Positions 1 to 7,677 of a DNA stretch of 64,000 bases are shown piece by piece. Below the pieces are notes generated by a model that was not told the DNA's origin, made no database searches, and saw only the letters and a program-made list of their open reading frames with translations. The DNA is taken from positions 62,001-126,000 of the forward strand of contig JAZRFM010000010.1 in NCBI GenBank assembly GCA_045661345.1. The letters run 5' to 3'. This DNA comes from RUG12461 sp045661345. Lineage in GTDB: Bacteria; Bacillota; Clostridia; Lachnospirales; Lachnospiraceae. Position 1 is the first letter of the stretch. Each line of letters opens with the position of its first letter. The position numbers were made by a program, and so were the translations under genes.

Positions 1-171
1 TTCATCCGCGGTATGTGGTGCGGGGATACGGCCTGCGAGGAAAAGATCAAAGAAGAAATGGCGGTCACGAGCCGCTGCATCCCCTTCACGGATCAGGAGC
101 AGATCTCCGGAACCTGCATCTGCTGCGGGAAAAGCGCAAAGAAGCTGGTCTACTGGGGAAAGGCGTATTGA
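1..171 (+). CDS. proS: Prolyl-tRNA synthetase, C-terminal end (partial)
   Basis: The reading frame is open from the left edge and stops at 169-171. The 56 visible residues match the C-terminal zinc-binding domain of the archaeal/eukaryotic-type ProRS found in many clostridia: a WCGDTACEEKIKEE stretch, then CICCGKSAKKLVYWGKAY ending in the typical hydrophobic-aromatic Tyr terminus. The paired cysteines (C9/C14 and C46/C48/C49 of the visible part, approximate numbering) would bind zinc. The full enzyme charges tRNA(Pro) in the cytoplasm; its catalytic core is outside the window. The next gene starts 4 bp after the stop, suggesting co-transcription. Confidence 0.88.
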   Translation, partial: FIRGMWCGDTACEEKIKEEMAVTSRCIPFTDQEQISGTCICCGKSAKKLVYWGKAY

Positions 172-175
172 CCGG

Positions 176-1504
176 ATGAGGACGATTGAGCTTCCGGAAA
201 AAGTGAATGCCATCATGGAAACCCTCCGGGAGGCAGGCTTCGAGGCATATGCGGTGGGCGGCTGTGTACGCGATTCACTCCTCGGCAAACGCCCTCATGA
301 CTGGGATATTACCACCTCGGCCTTACCGGAGCAGGTTAAGAAGCTCTTTCGGCGTACGGTGGACACCGGCATCGCCCACGGAACCGTGTCGGTTCTCCTC
401 GGAAAAGAGGCGTACGAGGTCACAACCTACCGGATCGACGGAGATTATACGGATCGGAGACACCCGGATCATGTGACTTTTACGAGGAATTTAAAAGAAG
501 ATTTAAAAAGACGGGACTTCACGATCAACGCCATGGCATACAGTGCCCGTGAGGGAGTCGTGGATCTTTTCGGCGGCATGAAGGATCTGGAGGAGGGCAT
601 CATCCGCGCCGTCGGAGAGCCGGAGGAGCGGTTTGAAGAAGATGCCCTTCGGATTCTGCGTGCCGTCCGTTTCAGCGCACAGCTGGATTTTACCATTGAA
701 GAGGATACTTTCCGGGCTGTCGCGGCACTTTCCGGGAGCCTGAAGGAGATCAGTGCCGAGCGGATACGCGAAGAACTGATGAAGATTCTCCTTTCCGACC
801 ATCCCGAGGGGCTTGCGGTTTGCTGCCAGACCGGGATGACGGCGGTATTTCTGCCGGAGTTTGATGCGATGATGGAGACACCCCAGAATACCATGCATCA
901 TTGTTATGATGTGGGGACGCATACCATCGAAAGTATCAGACATATTGCAAAGGACCGCGTTCTGCGGCTGGCCATGCTGTTTCACGATACCGGAAAACCG
1001 GCTTCGCGATCCACAGATGCAAAGGGGCAGGATCATTTTTACGGACATCCCAAAATCAGCGCCGGGATCGCCAAAAATGCCCTGCGGCGGCTGAAATTTG
1101 ATAATGAGACAATCCGCCGGGTGGTACAGCTGGTTCTGTGGCATGATGAGAAACCGAAGCTGTCGGAGGAAGAGGTGCGGCGCGCCGTTGTCCGGTGCGG
1201 GCTGGATGCCTTTCCGGATCTCTTTGCGGTCAAGGTGGCCGATATCCTTGCCCAGAGCGAATATCACAGACAGGAAAAGCTGGAGTACGTGCACGGGTAC
1301 GAAAAGCTCTACGAAGAGATTATCCGGCGCGGAGACTGCCTCTCTGTCAGGGATCTTGCCATTGACGGGGCGGATCTGAGCAGGGCCGGGATCAAACCCG
1401 GGCCGAAGATGGGAGAGATGCTGCAGAAGCTTCTGGACCGGGTGCTTTCCGACCCCTCCCTGAATACAAAAGAACAGCTGCTTGCGTTAAGGGAAAAGCT
1501 ATGA
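176..1504 (+). CDS. cca: CCA tRNA nucleotidyltransferase with HD domain
   Basis: 442 aa. The N-terminal class II nucleotidyltransferase head is clear: GG at 28-29, RDSLLGK at 32-38 and the metal-binding DWD at about 42-44. An RRDFTINAMAY motif follows near 112, then the RNA-binding helical region (AEERIREELMKIL type near 195). An HD phosphohydrolase motif, FHDTGKP, lies near residue 269. The protein adds or repairs the 3'-CCA of tRNAs; the HD domain may remove 2',3'-cyclic phosphates. Length fits bacterial CCA enzymes with a fused HD domain. It begins just after proS and overlaps the next gene by 4 bp (ATGA). The start has only a modest Shine-Dalgarno (GGGGAAAGG), placed rather far upstream. 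A poly(A) polymerase of the same family is the alternative, less likely as the only copy seen. Confidence 0.93.
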   Translation: MRTIELPEKVNAIMETLREAGFEAYAVGGCVRDSLLGKRPHDWDITTSALPEQVKKLFRRTVDTGIAHGTVSVLLGKEAYEVTTYRIDGDYTDRRHPDHVTFTRNLKEDLKRRDFTINAMAYSAREGVVDLFGGMKDLEEGIIRAVGEPEERFEEDALRILRAVRFSAQLDFTIEEDTFRAVAALSGSLKEISAERIREELMKILLSDHPEGLAVCCQTGMTAVFLPEFDAMMETPQNTMHHCYDVGTHTIESIRHIAKDRVLRLAMLFHDTGKPASRSTDAKGQDHFYGHPKISAGIAKNALRRLKFDNETIRRVVQLVLWHDEKPKLSEEEVRRAVVRCGLDAFPDLFAVKVADILAQSEYHRQEKLEYVHGYEKLYEEIIRRGDCLSVRDLAIDGADLSRAGIKPGPKMGEMLQKLLDRVLSDPSLNTKEQLLALREKL

Positions 1505-2793
1505 AGAAAACCCTTCGGTTCGTTTTCATCGGCATACTGCTATTTTGTTCCGGCTGCGGGAAGAATGCCGGTGATAGTACTGCTTCCCCGCAGGCTGAGA
1601 AACAGTTGGAAGCGGAAACGACGGTGGAAGCGCCTGCGGAGCCGGCTGGGGAGAGGGAATCCTCTCTTCCGGAAGAGGCGAAACCAGCAGAAGATACGCT
1701 CTATCTCCTGCTCTCGGCGGATACCGTCAATTCGGCTCTCCATGTGCGTAACCTGGAAACCGGCGGAGAATCGGATGTATTCTATTCCGGCGCCACGGTT
1801 TTTTCCGACAAATACGGCACCATGGTCTCGCTGGCACAGATCCATTGCGGCGACGCCGTGACTCTGGCCTTTTTCGACAGCGGGATCCTTTCCGATGTCC
1901 GGCTGACAGACCGGACCTGGACTGAAAAGGATGCGTCGGATTATACGATCGATCTGGATCGGATGATCTTTACGCTTCACGGTTCGAATTACCGCCTGAA
2001 AAACGATATCCCGGTCTACACAGACGGCAGGAATACAGGGCTTTACAGCATACAGGAAGGCGACAGGCTGGACGTGACGGGGCTGGATAAGGATATCCTG
2101 TCCATGAACATTGTCACGGGCACGGGGACCATCGCCCTCCACAATATCGGCGTATTTCTCGGGGGATGGCTGAACCTGGACAACGCCCAGTATCTGATGA
2201 TCACGGAAAACATGGAGATTCCGGCATCCGAGGGGACGCATGTGCTGACGGTCGCTAACGACGGCTGGGGAGACAGTACCGTGGTGGCGGTCAAGCGGGG
2301 ACAGAGTGTTTCCGTCGATCTGTCGGCGCTGAAGGGGGAGGGGCCGAAATACTGCGCGCTGCGGGTAATCCCGGATGTGGAAGGGGCAACCGTCTATCTG
2401 GACGGGAAGAAAACGGATTTCACGGAGTCCGAACAGGTACGCTACGGTCTGCATACCCTGACCATTACAGCGGAAGGCTATGAGGACTGGCAAAGCAGGC
2501 TTCTGGTAAACAGCCCTTCGGCGGAGATCGAGATTCCCCTTTCACCGGAGGGAAGTACGCAGAATAAAAAGGATACCAGCCAGGCAGCGGCAGGATTCGC
2601 CGCGGGGAGCCTTGCGGGAACAGCTGCGGGACAGGGCGCTGCCGGGACTCTTGCGGGAAGCCTGGCGGATTCCGGCGGATCGGGTTCCAGCGCGCGGAGA
2701 GAAGCGGAGCAGGCCGCTGCGGAGACCGCATTGGAGACGCTCACCGGCATGCTGGATACTTTGACGGGAACGCCTTCCTCAAGTGAGGAATAA
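1501..2793 (+). CDS. Predicted lipoprotein with PEGA domain
   Basis: 430 aa. A short signal peptide (MKKTLRFVFIGILLF) ends in CSGCGK, a non-standard lipobox that would place a lipid on Cys19/20. After an acidic Ser/Glu/Pro-rich linker comes a beta-rich region of unknown fold (about 65-270). A PEGA domain at about 280-350 shows ALRVIPDVEGATVYLDGKK followed by GLHTLTITAEGYEDW. The tail (about 365-430) is low-complexity Ala/Gly/Ser. PEGA domains are surface-associated and probably bind cell-wall or S-layer partners in Bacillota. The start overlaps the cca stop (ATGA), implying translational coupling. The exact function is unknown. Confidence 0.8.
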   Translation: MKKTLRFVFIGILLFCSGCGKNAGDSTASPQAEKQLEAETTVEAPAEPAGERESSLPEEAKPAEDTLYLLLSADTVNSALHVRNLETGGESDVFYSGATVFSDKYGTMVSLAQIHCGDAVTLAFFDSGILSDVRLTDRTWTEKDASDYTIDLDRMIFTLHGSNYRLKNDIPVYTDGRNTGLYSIQEGDRLDVTGLDKDILSMNIVTGTGTIALHNIGVFLGGWLNLDNAQYLMITENMEIPASEGTHVLTVANDGWGDSTVVAVKRGQSVSVDLSALKGEGPKYCALRVIPDVEGATVYLDGKKTDFTESEQVRYGLHTLTITAEGYEDWQSRLLVNSPSAEIEIPLSPEGSTQNKKDTSQAAAGFAAGSLAGTAAGQGAAGTLAGSLADSGGSGSSARREAEQAAAETALETLTGMLDTLTGTPSSSEE

Positions 2794-2856
2794 CATGGGC
2801 GCAATGCGAATGAAGGAAATTCGTTCACGATAACATGACAGAAGGAGGGAAAGGAA

Positions 2857-4596
2857 ATGGGTTACAGGGAAACGTATGAGGCATGGCTTTCGGATCCGTA
2901 TTTTGACGAGGGGACGAAAAAAGAGCTGGAAGCGCTGCAGGGCGACGAAAAGGAGATTGAGGAACGGTTTTATCAGGATCTGGAATTCGGTACGGCAGGG
3001 CTCCGGGGGATTATCGGCGCCGGGACGAACCGGATGAATATCTACACGGTACGGAAGGCGACACAGGGTCTTGCCAACTATATCAGGAGTGTGGGGACTG
3101 CGGAACAGGGTGTGGCCATCTCCTATGATTCCAGACATTTTTCTCCGGAATTTGCAGATGAAGCGGCGTTGTGTCTGGCGGCCAACGGGATCAGGGCCTA
3201 TGTCTTTGAATCACTCCGTCCGACGCCCGAGCTTTCCTATGCGGTGAGAAAGCTGCACTGCACCGCCGGGATCAATGTAACGGCGAGCCACAATCCTTCG
3301 GAATACAACGGATACAAGGTCTATTGGGCAGACGGCGCGCAGATCACACCGCCCCATGATACGGGTATTATGACGGAAGTCCGGAAGGTGGCGAACTGGG
3401 CGGATGTGAAGACGATGGATCTGGCGGAAGCGAAGGAAAAGGGTCTGTATCAGGTCATCGGGGAGGACGTGGATGCTTCGTATCTGGAGGAGATCAAGCG
3501 TCTGGTGCTCCGTCAGGACTGCATCGATCAGATGGCGGATCAGCTTACCATCGTCTATACGCCGCTGCACGGCACCGGAAACATCCCGGTCAGACGTGTG
3601 CTGCAGGAGATCGGATTCAAACATGTCTTTGTGGTACCGGAACAGGAAAAGCCGGATGGGGATTTTCCGACGGTGGGGTATCCGAATCCGGAGACCGAGA
3701 AAGCCTTTGAGCTGGGCGTGAAGCTTGGCAGGGAAAAGAACGCGGATCTGATTCTGGCCACAGACCCCGATGCCGACCGTCTGGGCGTCTATGTGAAGGA
3801 TGCAAAAACCGGGGAATATCATCCCCTGACCGGGAATATGTCCGGGTGTCTCATCGGGGAGTATATCCTGAGCCAGAAAAAGGAAAAGGGAGAGATCCCG
3901 CAGGATGGCGCATTCATCCGTTCCATTGTGACGACGACCATGGCGGATGCCATCGCAAAATCCTATGGGATCCGGCTGATCGAGGTGCTGACCGGCTTCA
4001 AATACATCGGCCAGCAGATCCTGCAGTTTGAGGAAAAGGGCAGCGGCTCCTATCTGTTCGGGATGGAAGAGAGCTACGGGTGCCTGCCGGGAACCTATGC
4101 GAGAGATAAGGATGCGGTGGCGGCCTCCATGTTTTTGTGTGAAGCGGCTGCTTTCTACAAGACAAAGGGCATGACCCTCTGGGATGCGATGCTGGCGATG
4201 TACGAAAAGTACGGCTATTATCAGGATCATGTGGAATCCATGGAGCTGAAGGGCATGGAGGGCATTGCAAAGATCAAGGAGATCATGACGACCCTGCGGA
4301 AGGAGTCGCCGAAAACCATCGGGGACTACCAGGTGACGGTGGTCCGCGATTACGAAAAGGACTGCGTAACGGAGCTTGCATCCGGCAAGTCGACGACAAC
4401 AGGGCTTCCCAAAGCAAATGTCCTGTATTATGAGCTGACGGATGCGGCCTGGGTTTGTGTCCGCCCCAGCGGTACCGAGCCCAAGATCAAATTCTATATC
4501 GGAACCCGCGGAAACTCCTTTGAGGACGCCAGAGAGCGGTCTTCGGCATTGGCAAAGGACGTTCTGGCGTTGATCGAGGAAGTTAAATCTCGATAA
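2857..4596 (+). CDS. pgcA: Alpha-phosphoglucomutase / phosphomannomutase family
   Basis: 579 aa, full length for the PgcA-type alpha-D-phosphohexomutases. The catalytic phosphoserine loop TASHNPSEYNGYK has the active Ser at 144. The metal loop DPDADRLG is near 307, the sugar-binding GMEESYG near 408 and the phosphate loop RPSGTEPKIKFY near 540. It interconverts glucose-1-phosphate and glucose-6-phosphate in the cytoplasm. That supplies glucose-1-P for RmlA (29045-29923) and UDP-glucose synthesis, so it plausibly feeds the glycan locus downstream in the window. A strong AGGAGG-type ribosome site lies just upstream of 2857. Confidence 0.93.
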   Translation: MGYRETYEAWLSDPYFDEGTKKELEALQGDEKEIEERFYQDLEFGTAGLRGIIGAGTNRMNIYTVRKATQGLANYIRSVGTAEQGVAISYDSRHFSPEFADEAALCLAANGIRAYVFESLRPTPELSYAVRKLHCTAGINVTASHNPSEYNGYKVYWADGAQITPPHDTGIMTEVRKVANWADVKTMDLAEAKEKGLYQVIGEDVDASYLEEIKRLVLRQDCIDQMADQLTIVYTPLHGTGNIPVRRVLQEIGFKHVFVVPEQEKPDGDFPTVGYPNPETEKAFELGVKLGREKNADLILATDPDADRLGVYVKDAKTGEYHPLTGNMSGCLIGEYILSQKKEKGEIPQDGAFIRSIVTTTMADAIAKSYGIRLIEVLTGFKYIGQQILQFEEKGSGSYLFGMEESYGCLPGTYARDKDAVAASMFLCEAAAFYKTKGMTLWDAMLAMYEKYGYYQDHVESMELKGMEGIAKIKEIMTTLRKESPKTIGDYQVTVVRDYEKDCVTELASGKSTTTGLPKANVLYYELTDAAWVCVRPSGTEPKIKFYIGTRGNSFEDARERSSALAKDVLALIEEVKSR

Positions 4597-4622
4597 AATA
4601 GCGTAATATCGCCGTTTTTCGC

Positions 4623-4651
4623 TTGACAAACAGGTGCAAAACAAGTATAAA
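4623..4651 (+). promoter_or_regulatory. Sigma-A promoter of hup
   Basis: TTGACA at 4623-4628 and TATAAA at 4646-4651 are separated by exactly 17 bp, a near-consensus vegetative promoter. The predicted start of transcription is near 4658, and the RBS AGGAGGT at 4681-4687 lies 8 bp before the hup ATG. This fits an abundant nucleoid protein. Confidence 0.85.
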
Positions 4652-4695
4652 GATACAGTAATCATGAAATACATTTTTTCAGGAGGTTTTTAGAC

Positions 4696-4968
4696 ATGAA
4701 CAAAGCAGAATTGGTATCGGCAATCGCTGACAAGACTTCTCTTTCCAAGAAGGACGCAGAGTCTGCCATCAAGGCATTTACCGAGGTGATCGCAGAGGAG
4801 CTCAAGAAGGGTGAGAAGGTTCAGCTTGTTGGATTCGGAACATTCGAAGTTTCCAAGAGAGCGGCAAGAGTTGGCCGTAACCCGCAGACCGGCAAAGAGA
4901 TGAAGATTCCGGCTTCGAAGGCACCGAAGTTCAAGGCAGGCAAGGCCCTGAAGGATTCTATCAACTAA
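4696..4968 (+). CDS. hup: DNA-binding protein HU
   Basis: 90 aa, the canonical HU length. It begins MNKAELVSAIADKTSLSKKD, shows the GFGTFEVSKRAARVGRNPQT DNA-binding arm (about 46-65) and ends in the KFKAGKALKD motif. It forms a dimer that bends and compacts DNA. It has its own strong promoter and a downstream intrinsic terminator at 4980-5011, so it is probably transcribed mostly alone, with read-through into rqcP. The position immediately before rqcP is conserved in Bacillota. Confidence 0.97.
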   Translation: MNKAELVSAIADKTSLSKKDAESAIKAFTEVIAEELKKGEKVQLVGFGTFEVSKRAARVGRNPQTGKEMKIPASKAPKFKAGKALKDSIN

Positions 4969-4979
4969 GAACCGTATAG

Positions 4980-5011
4980 AAAAAGCCGTCGGGGTACCGG
5001 CGGCTTTTTTC
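4980..5011 (+). terminator. Intrinsic terminator after hup
   Basis: AAAGCCGTCGG at 4982-4992 pairs, with one wobble, with the arm CCGGCGGCTTT that follows a tight GGTA-type loop. The arm runs into a T6 tract ending at 5010. It starts 12 bp after the hup stop. Confidence 0.85.
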
Positions 5012-5037
5012 GTGTATCACGGGAAAAGGAGCAGCCC

Positions 5038-5283
5038 ATGAGATTGGATAAGTTTTTAAAGGTGTCCCGCCTGATCAAACGGCGCACCATTGCAAACGAG
5101 GCCTGTGATGCCGGACGTGTTTCCGTAAACGGAAAGGTGGCGAAGGCATCGCAGAATGTGAAGGCAGGGGATATCATCGAGATCGTGTTCGGCCAGAAAA
5201 CCGTGAAAGTACAGGTAAAGGCCATCGCGGAAACGACGAAAAAGGAGGAAGCGGGGGAGCTGTTTACCTATCTGTCTGAATGA
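5038..5283 (+). CDS. rqcP: S4-domain ribosome quality control protein RqcP (YabO)
   Basis: 81 aa. It starts MRLDKFLKVSRLIKRR and continues with AGRVSVNGKVAK and DIIEIVFGQKTVKVQV, matching RqcP/YabO almost from end to end. The S4 fold (about 1-60) binds 23S rRNA and the P-site tRNA on obstructed 50S subunits. With RqcH it supports alanine tailing of stalled peptides. The order hup-rqcP-divIC is typical. The RBS GGAAAAGGAG lies just upstream. An Hsp15-type heat-shock protein is the nearest alternative, but both length and context favour RqcP. Confidence 0.92.
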   Translation: MRLDKFLKVSRLIKRRTIANEACDAGRVSVNGKVAKASQNVKAGDIIEIVFGQKTVKVQVKAIAETTKKEEAGELFTYLSE

Positions 5284-5366
5284 GCACGGGGGAAAACAAC
5301 AGGTTCCTTATTGTTCCGGGAAACAGCCTACTTGTTATATACATATATAATTTTTGGCGAAATCCC

Positions 5367-5395
5367 TTGAAAAAGCGAGTGAAAAACAGTAGAAT
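5367..5395 (+). promoter_or_regulatory. Promoter upstream of divIC-like gene
   Basis: TTGAAA at 5367-5372 and TAGAAT at 5390-5395 have a 17-bp spacer. Predicted transcription starts near 5402, downstream of any frame beginning at 5280, which supports the GTG start at 5445. This promoter probably drives divIC-tilS-hpt-ftsH. Confidence 0.7.
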
Positions 5396-5444
5396 GACAG
5401 TGAAGTCTGAGAGTTCGGAGATTTCGGGAAAGGAGGGAGCGATC

Positions 5445-5744
5445 GTGCATGCACGCAGACAAAAAGAGAATCCTGCCGGACGCGTGATCATCACGCTGAT
5501 CGTCACGACATTTGTGGTCATTATGTCGATTCAGATCGTCAACCTCTATGAGAAGAACCAGGCATATGCCCAGAGGCAGGAAGTACTCCAGAAGGAGCTT
5601 GCGGAGGCGGATGAGGAGCAGCAGCGGCTGCAGGAGTATGAGGAATATACCAAATCGCCGCAGTACATAGAGGACGTCGCAAAAAGCAAGCTGGGTCTGG
5701 TTCATGAGAATGAGATCGTCTTCAAGGAGGAAAAGGGGAATTAA
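5445..5744 (+). CDS. divIC: Septum formation initiator, DivIC/FtsB family
   Basis: 99 aa from a GTG start at 5445. I chose it because AGGAGGGA at 5431-5438 sits 6 bp upstream and because the promoter at 5367-5395 lies inside the longer open frame that begins at 5280. Residues about 12-34 form one transmembrane helix (RVIITLIVTTFVVIMSIQIV). A heptad-rich coiled coil follows (about 36-70), then the family's small C-terminal domain (SPQYIEDVAKSKLGLVHENE). It is a bitopic divisome protein that works with FtsL and DivIB at the septum. Genes normally found nearby in spore formers (yabP, yabQ before; spoIIE after) are absent. Confidence 0.82.
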   Translation: MHARRQKENPAGRVIITLIVTTFVVIMSIQIVNLYEKNQAYAQRQEVLQKELAEADEEQQRLQEYEEYTKSPQYIEDVAKSKLGLVHENEIVFKEEKGN

Positions 5745-7136
5745 TTGAACACCTTATATGAAAACTGCAGGCACTATTGCCTGTCGCATCATATGATACA
5801 AAAGGGAGACCGTATCATTGCCGGCGTATCCGGCGGAGCCGATTCGGTCTGTCTTTTTTTATTGCTGTCGGATCTTGCGCAAGAATGGGCGTTTACCCTT
5901 CACGTCATCCATGTGGAACACGGCATCCGGGGGGAGGACAGCAAAGAGGACGCAGCCTTTGTACAGCACCTTTGCGCGGAGAAAGGGATCCCCTGCCGGG
6001 TGGTGACGGCGGATGCGGTCCGGTTTGCGAAGGAGCATCACCTTTCTCTGGAAGAAGCGGGAAGGAGCATCCGGTATCGTGCCTACCAGGAGTACCGGGC
6101 GGAACTCCTTTCAGAGGCACCGGATCAGAGGGTATTGATCGCCACAGCACATCACCGGGATGATCAGGCGGAAACGGTGCTTTTTCACCTGATCCGCGGC
6201 AGCTCTCTGAAAGGGCTGACGGGGATCCGTCCGGTCCGGGAAGGGGTGATCCGTCCCCTCCTGTTTGCCGGCAGGGAAGAGATCCTCGCGGCGCTGCGGG
6301 AAAGGAACGCGACGTGGAGAGAGGACTTAACCAATGCCGATACCGCTCCGGCGCGAAACCGGCTGCGTCTTGAGATCCTTCCCAGACTGGAGGAGCTGCA
6401 GCCCCAGGCGGCAGAGCATATCGCTGCGGCAGCGGAGGATCTGGCGGAATGGGAGGCATATCTGGAAAATGAGACAAAAGAAGCGCTGACACGGTGCCTG
6501 ACTAAGGAACGGCCGCTTGTGATCAATAAGGAACCCTATGAAAGCTATGCACCGCTTCTGAGACGGAGAATCGTCTACGAAGCAATTGTCCTGGCGGCAG
6601 GCAGCAGAAAAGACATTGAGAGAACCCATGTGGAGGCGGTGATGGAGCTGATGGAGAAGCAGTCCGGCCGTCAGCTGTCCCTGCCCTATGATCTGAATGC
6701 GCAGCGGATCTACCGGGGCGTAAGGCTTGTAAAGCTCCATACGGGTGCGAAAAAGGAAACACGGGGGAAAACGCCGGAAGAGATGCAAAAGCTCGTTCGT
6801 ATGCGCGTATTTGACCGGCCGGAGAACCTTCAGATTCCGAAAAAAAAGTATACGAAATGGCTGGATTATGATAAAATAAAAAACGGTTTGCAGGTGCGAA
6901 CCCGCCGCAGCGGAGACTATCTCAGGACAGAGGATGGGGGCGGGACAAAAACCCTGAAGAAGTATCTGATCGATGAGAAGGTGCCCGGAGAAGAACGGGG
7001 CGACATGCCGCTGCTGTGTGACGGCAGCCATGTGGTGTGGGTCATCGGGAAACGTGTCAGTGCGGATTACAAAGTGACGGACGAGACCAGGCGGATTGTG
7101 GAAGTCTTATATATAGGGGGATTGGAAAATGAGTGA
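5745..7136 (+). CDS. tilS: tRNA(Ile)-lysidine synthase
   Basis: 463 aa from a TTG start directly after the divIC stop, with AAGGAGG about 15 bp upstream. The PP-loop ATPase motif SGGADS is at 29-34, with HHRDDQAET near 136-144 and the RGSS/LKGLTG region near 150. The C-terminal TilS domain ends with RTRRSGDYLRTEDGGGTKTL and KKYLIDEKVPGEER. It uses ATP and lysine to convert C34 of the AUA-reading tRNA(Ile) to lysidine, an essential step. It overlaps hpt by 8 bp, as in many Bacillota where the two proteins are encoded together. Confidence 0.95.
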   Translation: MNTLYENCRHYCLSHHMIQKGDRIIAGVSGGADSVCLFLLLSDLAQEWAFTLHVIHVEHGIRGEDSKEDAAFVQHLCAEKGIPCRVVTADAVRFAKEHHLSLEEAGRSIRYRAYQEYRAELLSEAPDQRVLIATAHHRDDQAETVLFHLIRGSSLKGLTGIRPVREGVIRPLLFAGREEILAALRERNATWREDLTNADTAPARNRLRLEILPRLEELQPQAAEHIAAAAEDLAEWEAYLENETKEALTRCLTKERPLVINKEPYESYAPLLRRRIVYEAIVLAAGSRKDIERTHVEAVMELMEKQSGRQLSLPYDLNAQRIYRGVRLVKLHTGAKKETRGKTPEEMQKLVRMRVFDRPENLQIPKKKYTKWLDYDKIKNGLQVRTRRSGDYLRTEDGGGTKTLKKYLIDEKVPGEERGDMPLLCDGSHVVWVIGKRVSADYKVTDETRRIVEVLYIGGLENE

Positions 7137-7656
7137 AAAAGTCAGTATCATGATTTCGGAAGAGGAAGTGGACCGGCGGATCGCGGAGCTGGGCAGACAG
7201 ATCAGCGAGGACTATGCCGGCAGGGAGCTTCACATCGTGACGGTTCTGAAGGGTGGTGTCTTCTTTTCCTGCGAGCTTGCCAAACGGATCAGCCTGCCGG
7301 TTTCCCTTGACTTCATGTCTGTGAGCAGCTACGGTGACGCGACGAAATCCAGCGGCGTCGTAAAGATCGTGAAGGATCTGGACGAACCCATCAAAGGAAA
7401 GGATGTGCTCGTTGTGGAGGATATCGTGGATTCCGGACGGACCCTTACCTATCTGCTGGAATACCTGAGTGCCCGTAATCCGGCGAGTCTTCGTCTTTGC
7501 ACCATGCTGGACAAGCCCTCCCGGCGGGTAAAGCCCGTGGAGGTACATTATACGGCATTTGAGATTGAGGACAAATTTGTAGTCGGCTACGGTCTCGACT
7601 ACGCACAGAAATATCGCAATCTTCCTTATATCGGCTGTGTGGAGCTGGACGTATAA
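7129..7656 (+). CDS. hpt: Hypoxanthine phosphoribosyltransferase
   Basis: 175 aa. The PRPP-binding loop VVEDIVDSGRTL is at 95-106, with an LKGGVFF motif near 42 and a GDATKSSG loop near 69. The C-terminal YAQKYRNLPYIG motif is typical of bacterial HPRT. It salvages hypoxanthine and guanine to IMP and GMP using PRPP. It overlaps tilS by 8 bp and is followed after 21 bp by ftsH, the classic tilS-hpt-ftsH order. Confidence 0.95.
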   Translation: MSEKVSIMISEEEVDRRIAELGRQISEDYAGRELHIVTVLKGGVFFSCELAKRISLPVSLDFMSVSSYGDATKSSGVVKIVKDLDEPIKGKDVLVVEDIVDSGRTLTYLLEYLSARNPASLRLCTMLDKPSRRVKPVEVHYTAFEIEDKFVVGYGLDYAQKYRNLPYIGCVELDV

Positions 7657-7677
7657 GGGGACAGACAGGGAGCTGGA

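Noticed and set aside
1981..1995. GGTTCGAATT resembling a tRNA T-loop
   Set aside because: It lies inside the PEGA lipoprotein gene, and no acceptor, D or anticodon stems surround it.
5280..5444. Upstream extension of the DivIC-like protein beginning at 5280
   Set aside because: The promoter at 5367-5395 would lie inside it, the added residues are not family-like, and the GTG at 5445 has an ideal ribosome site.
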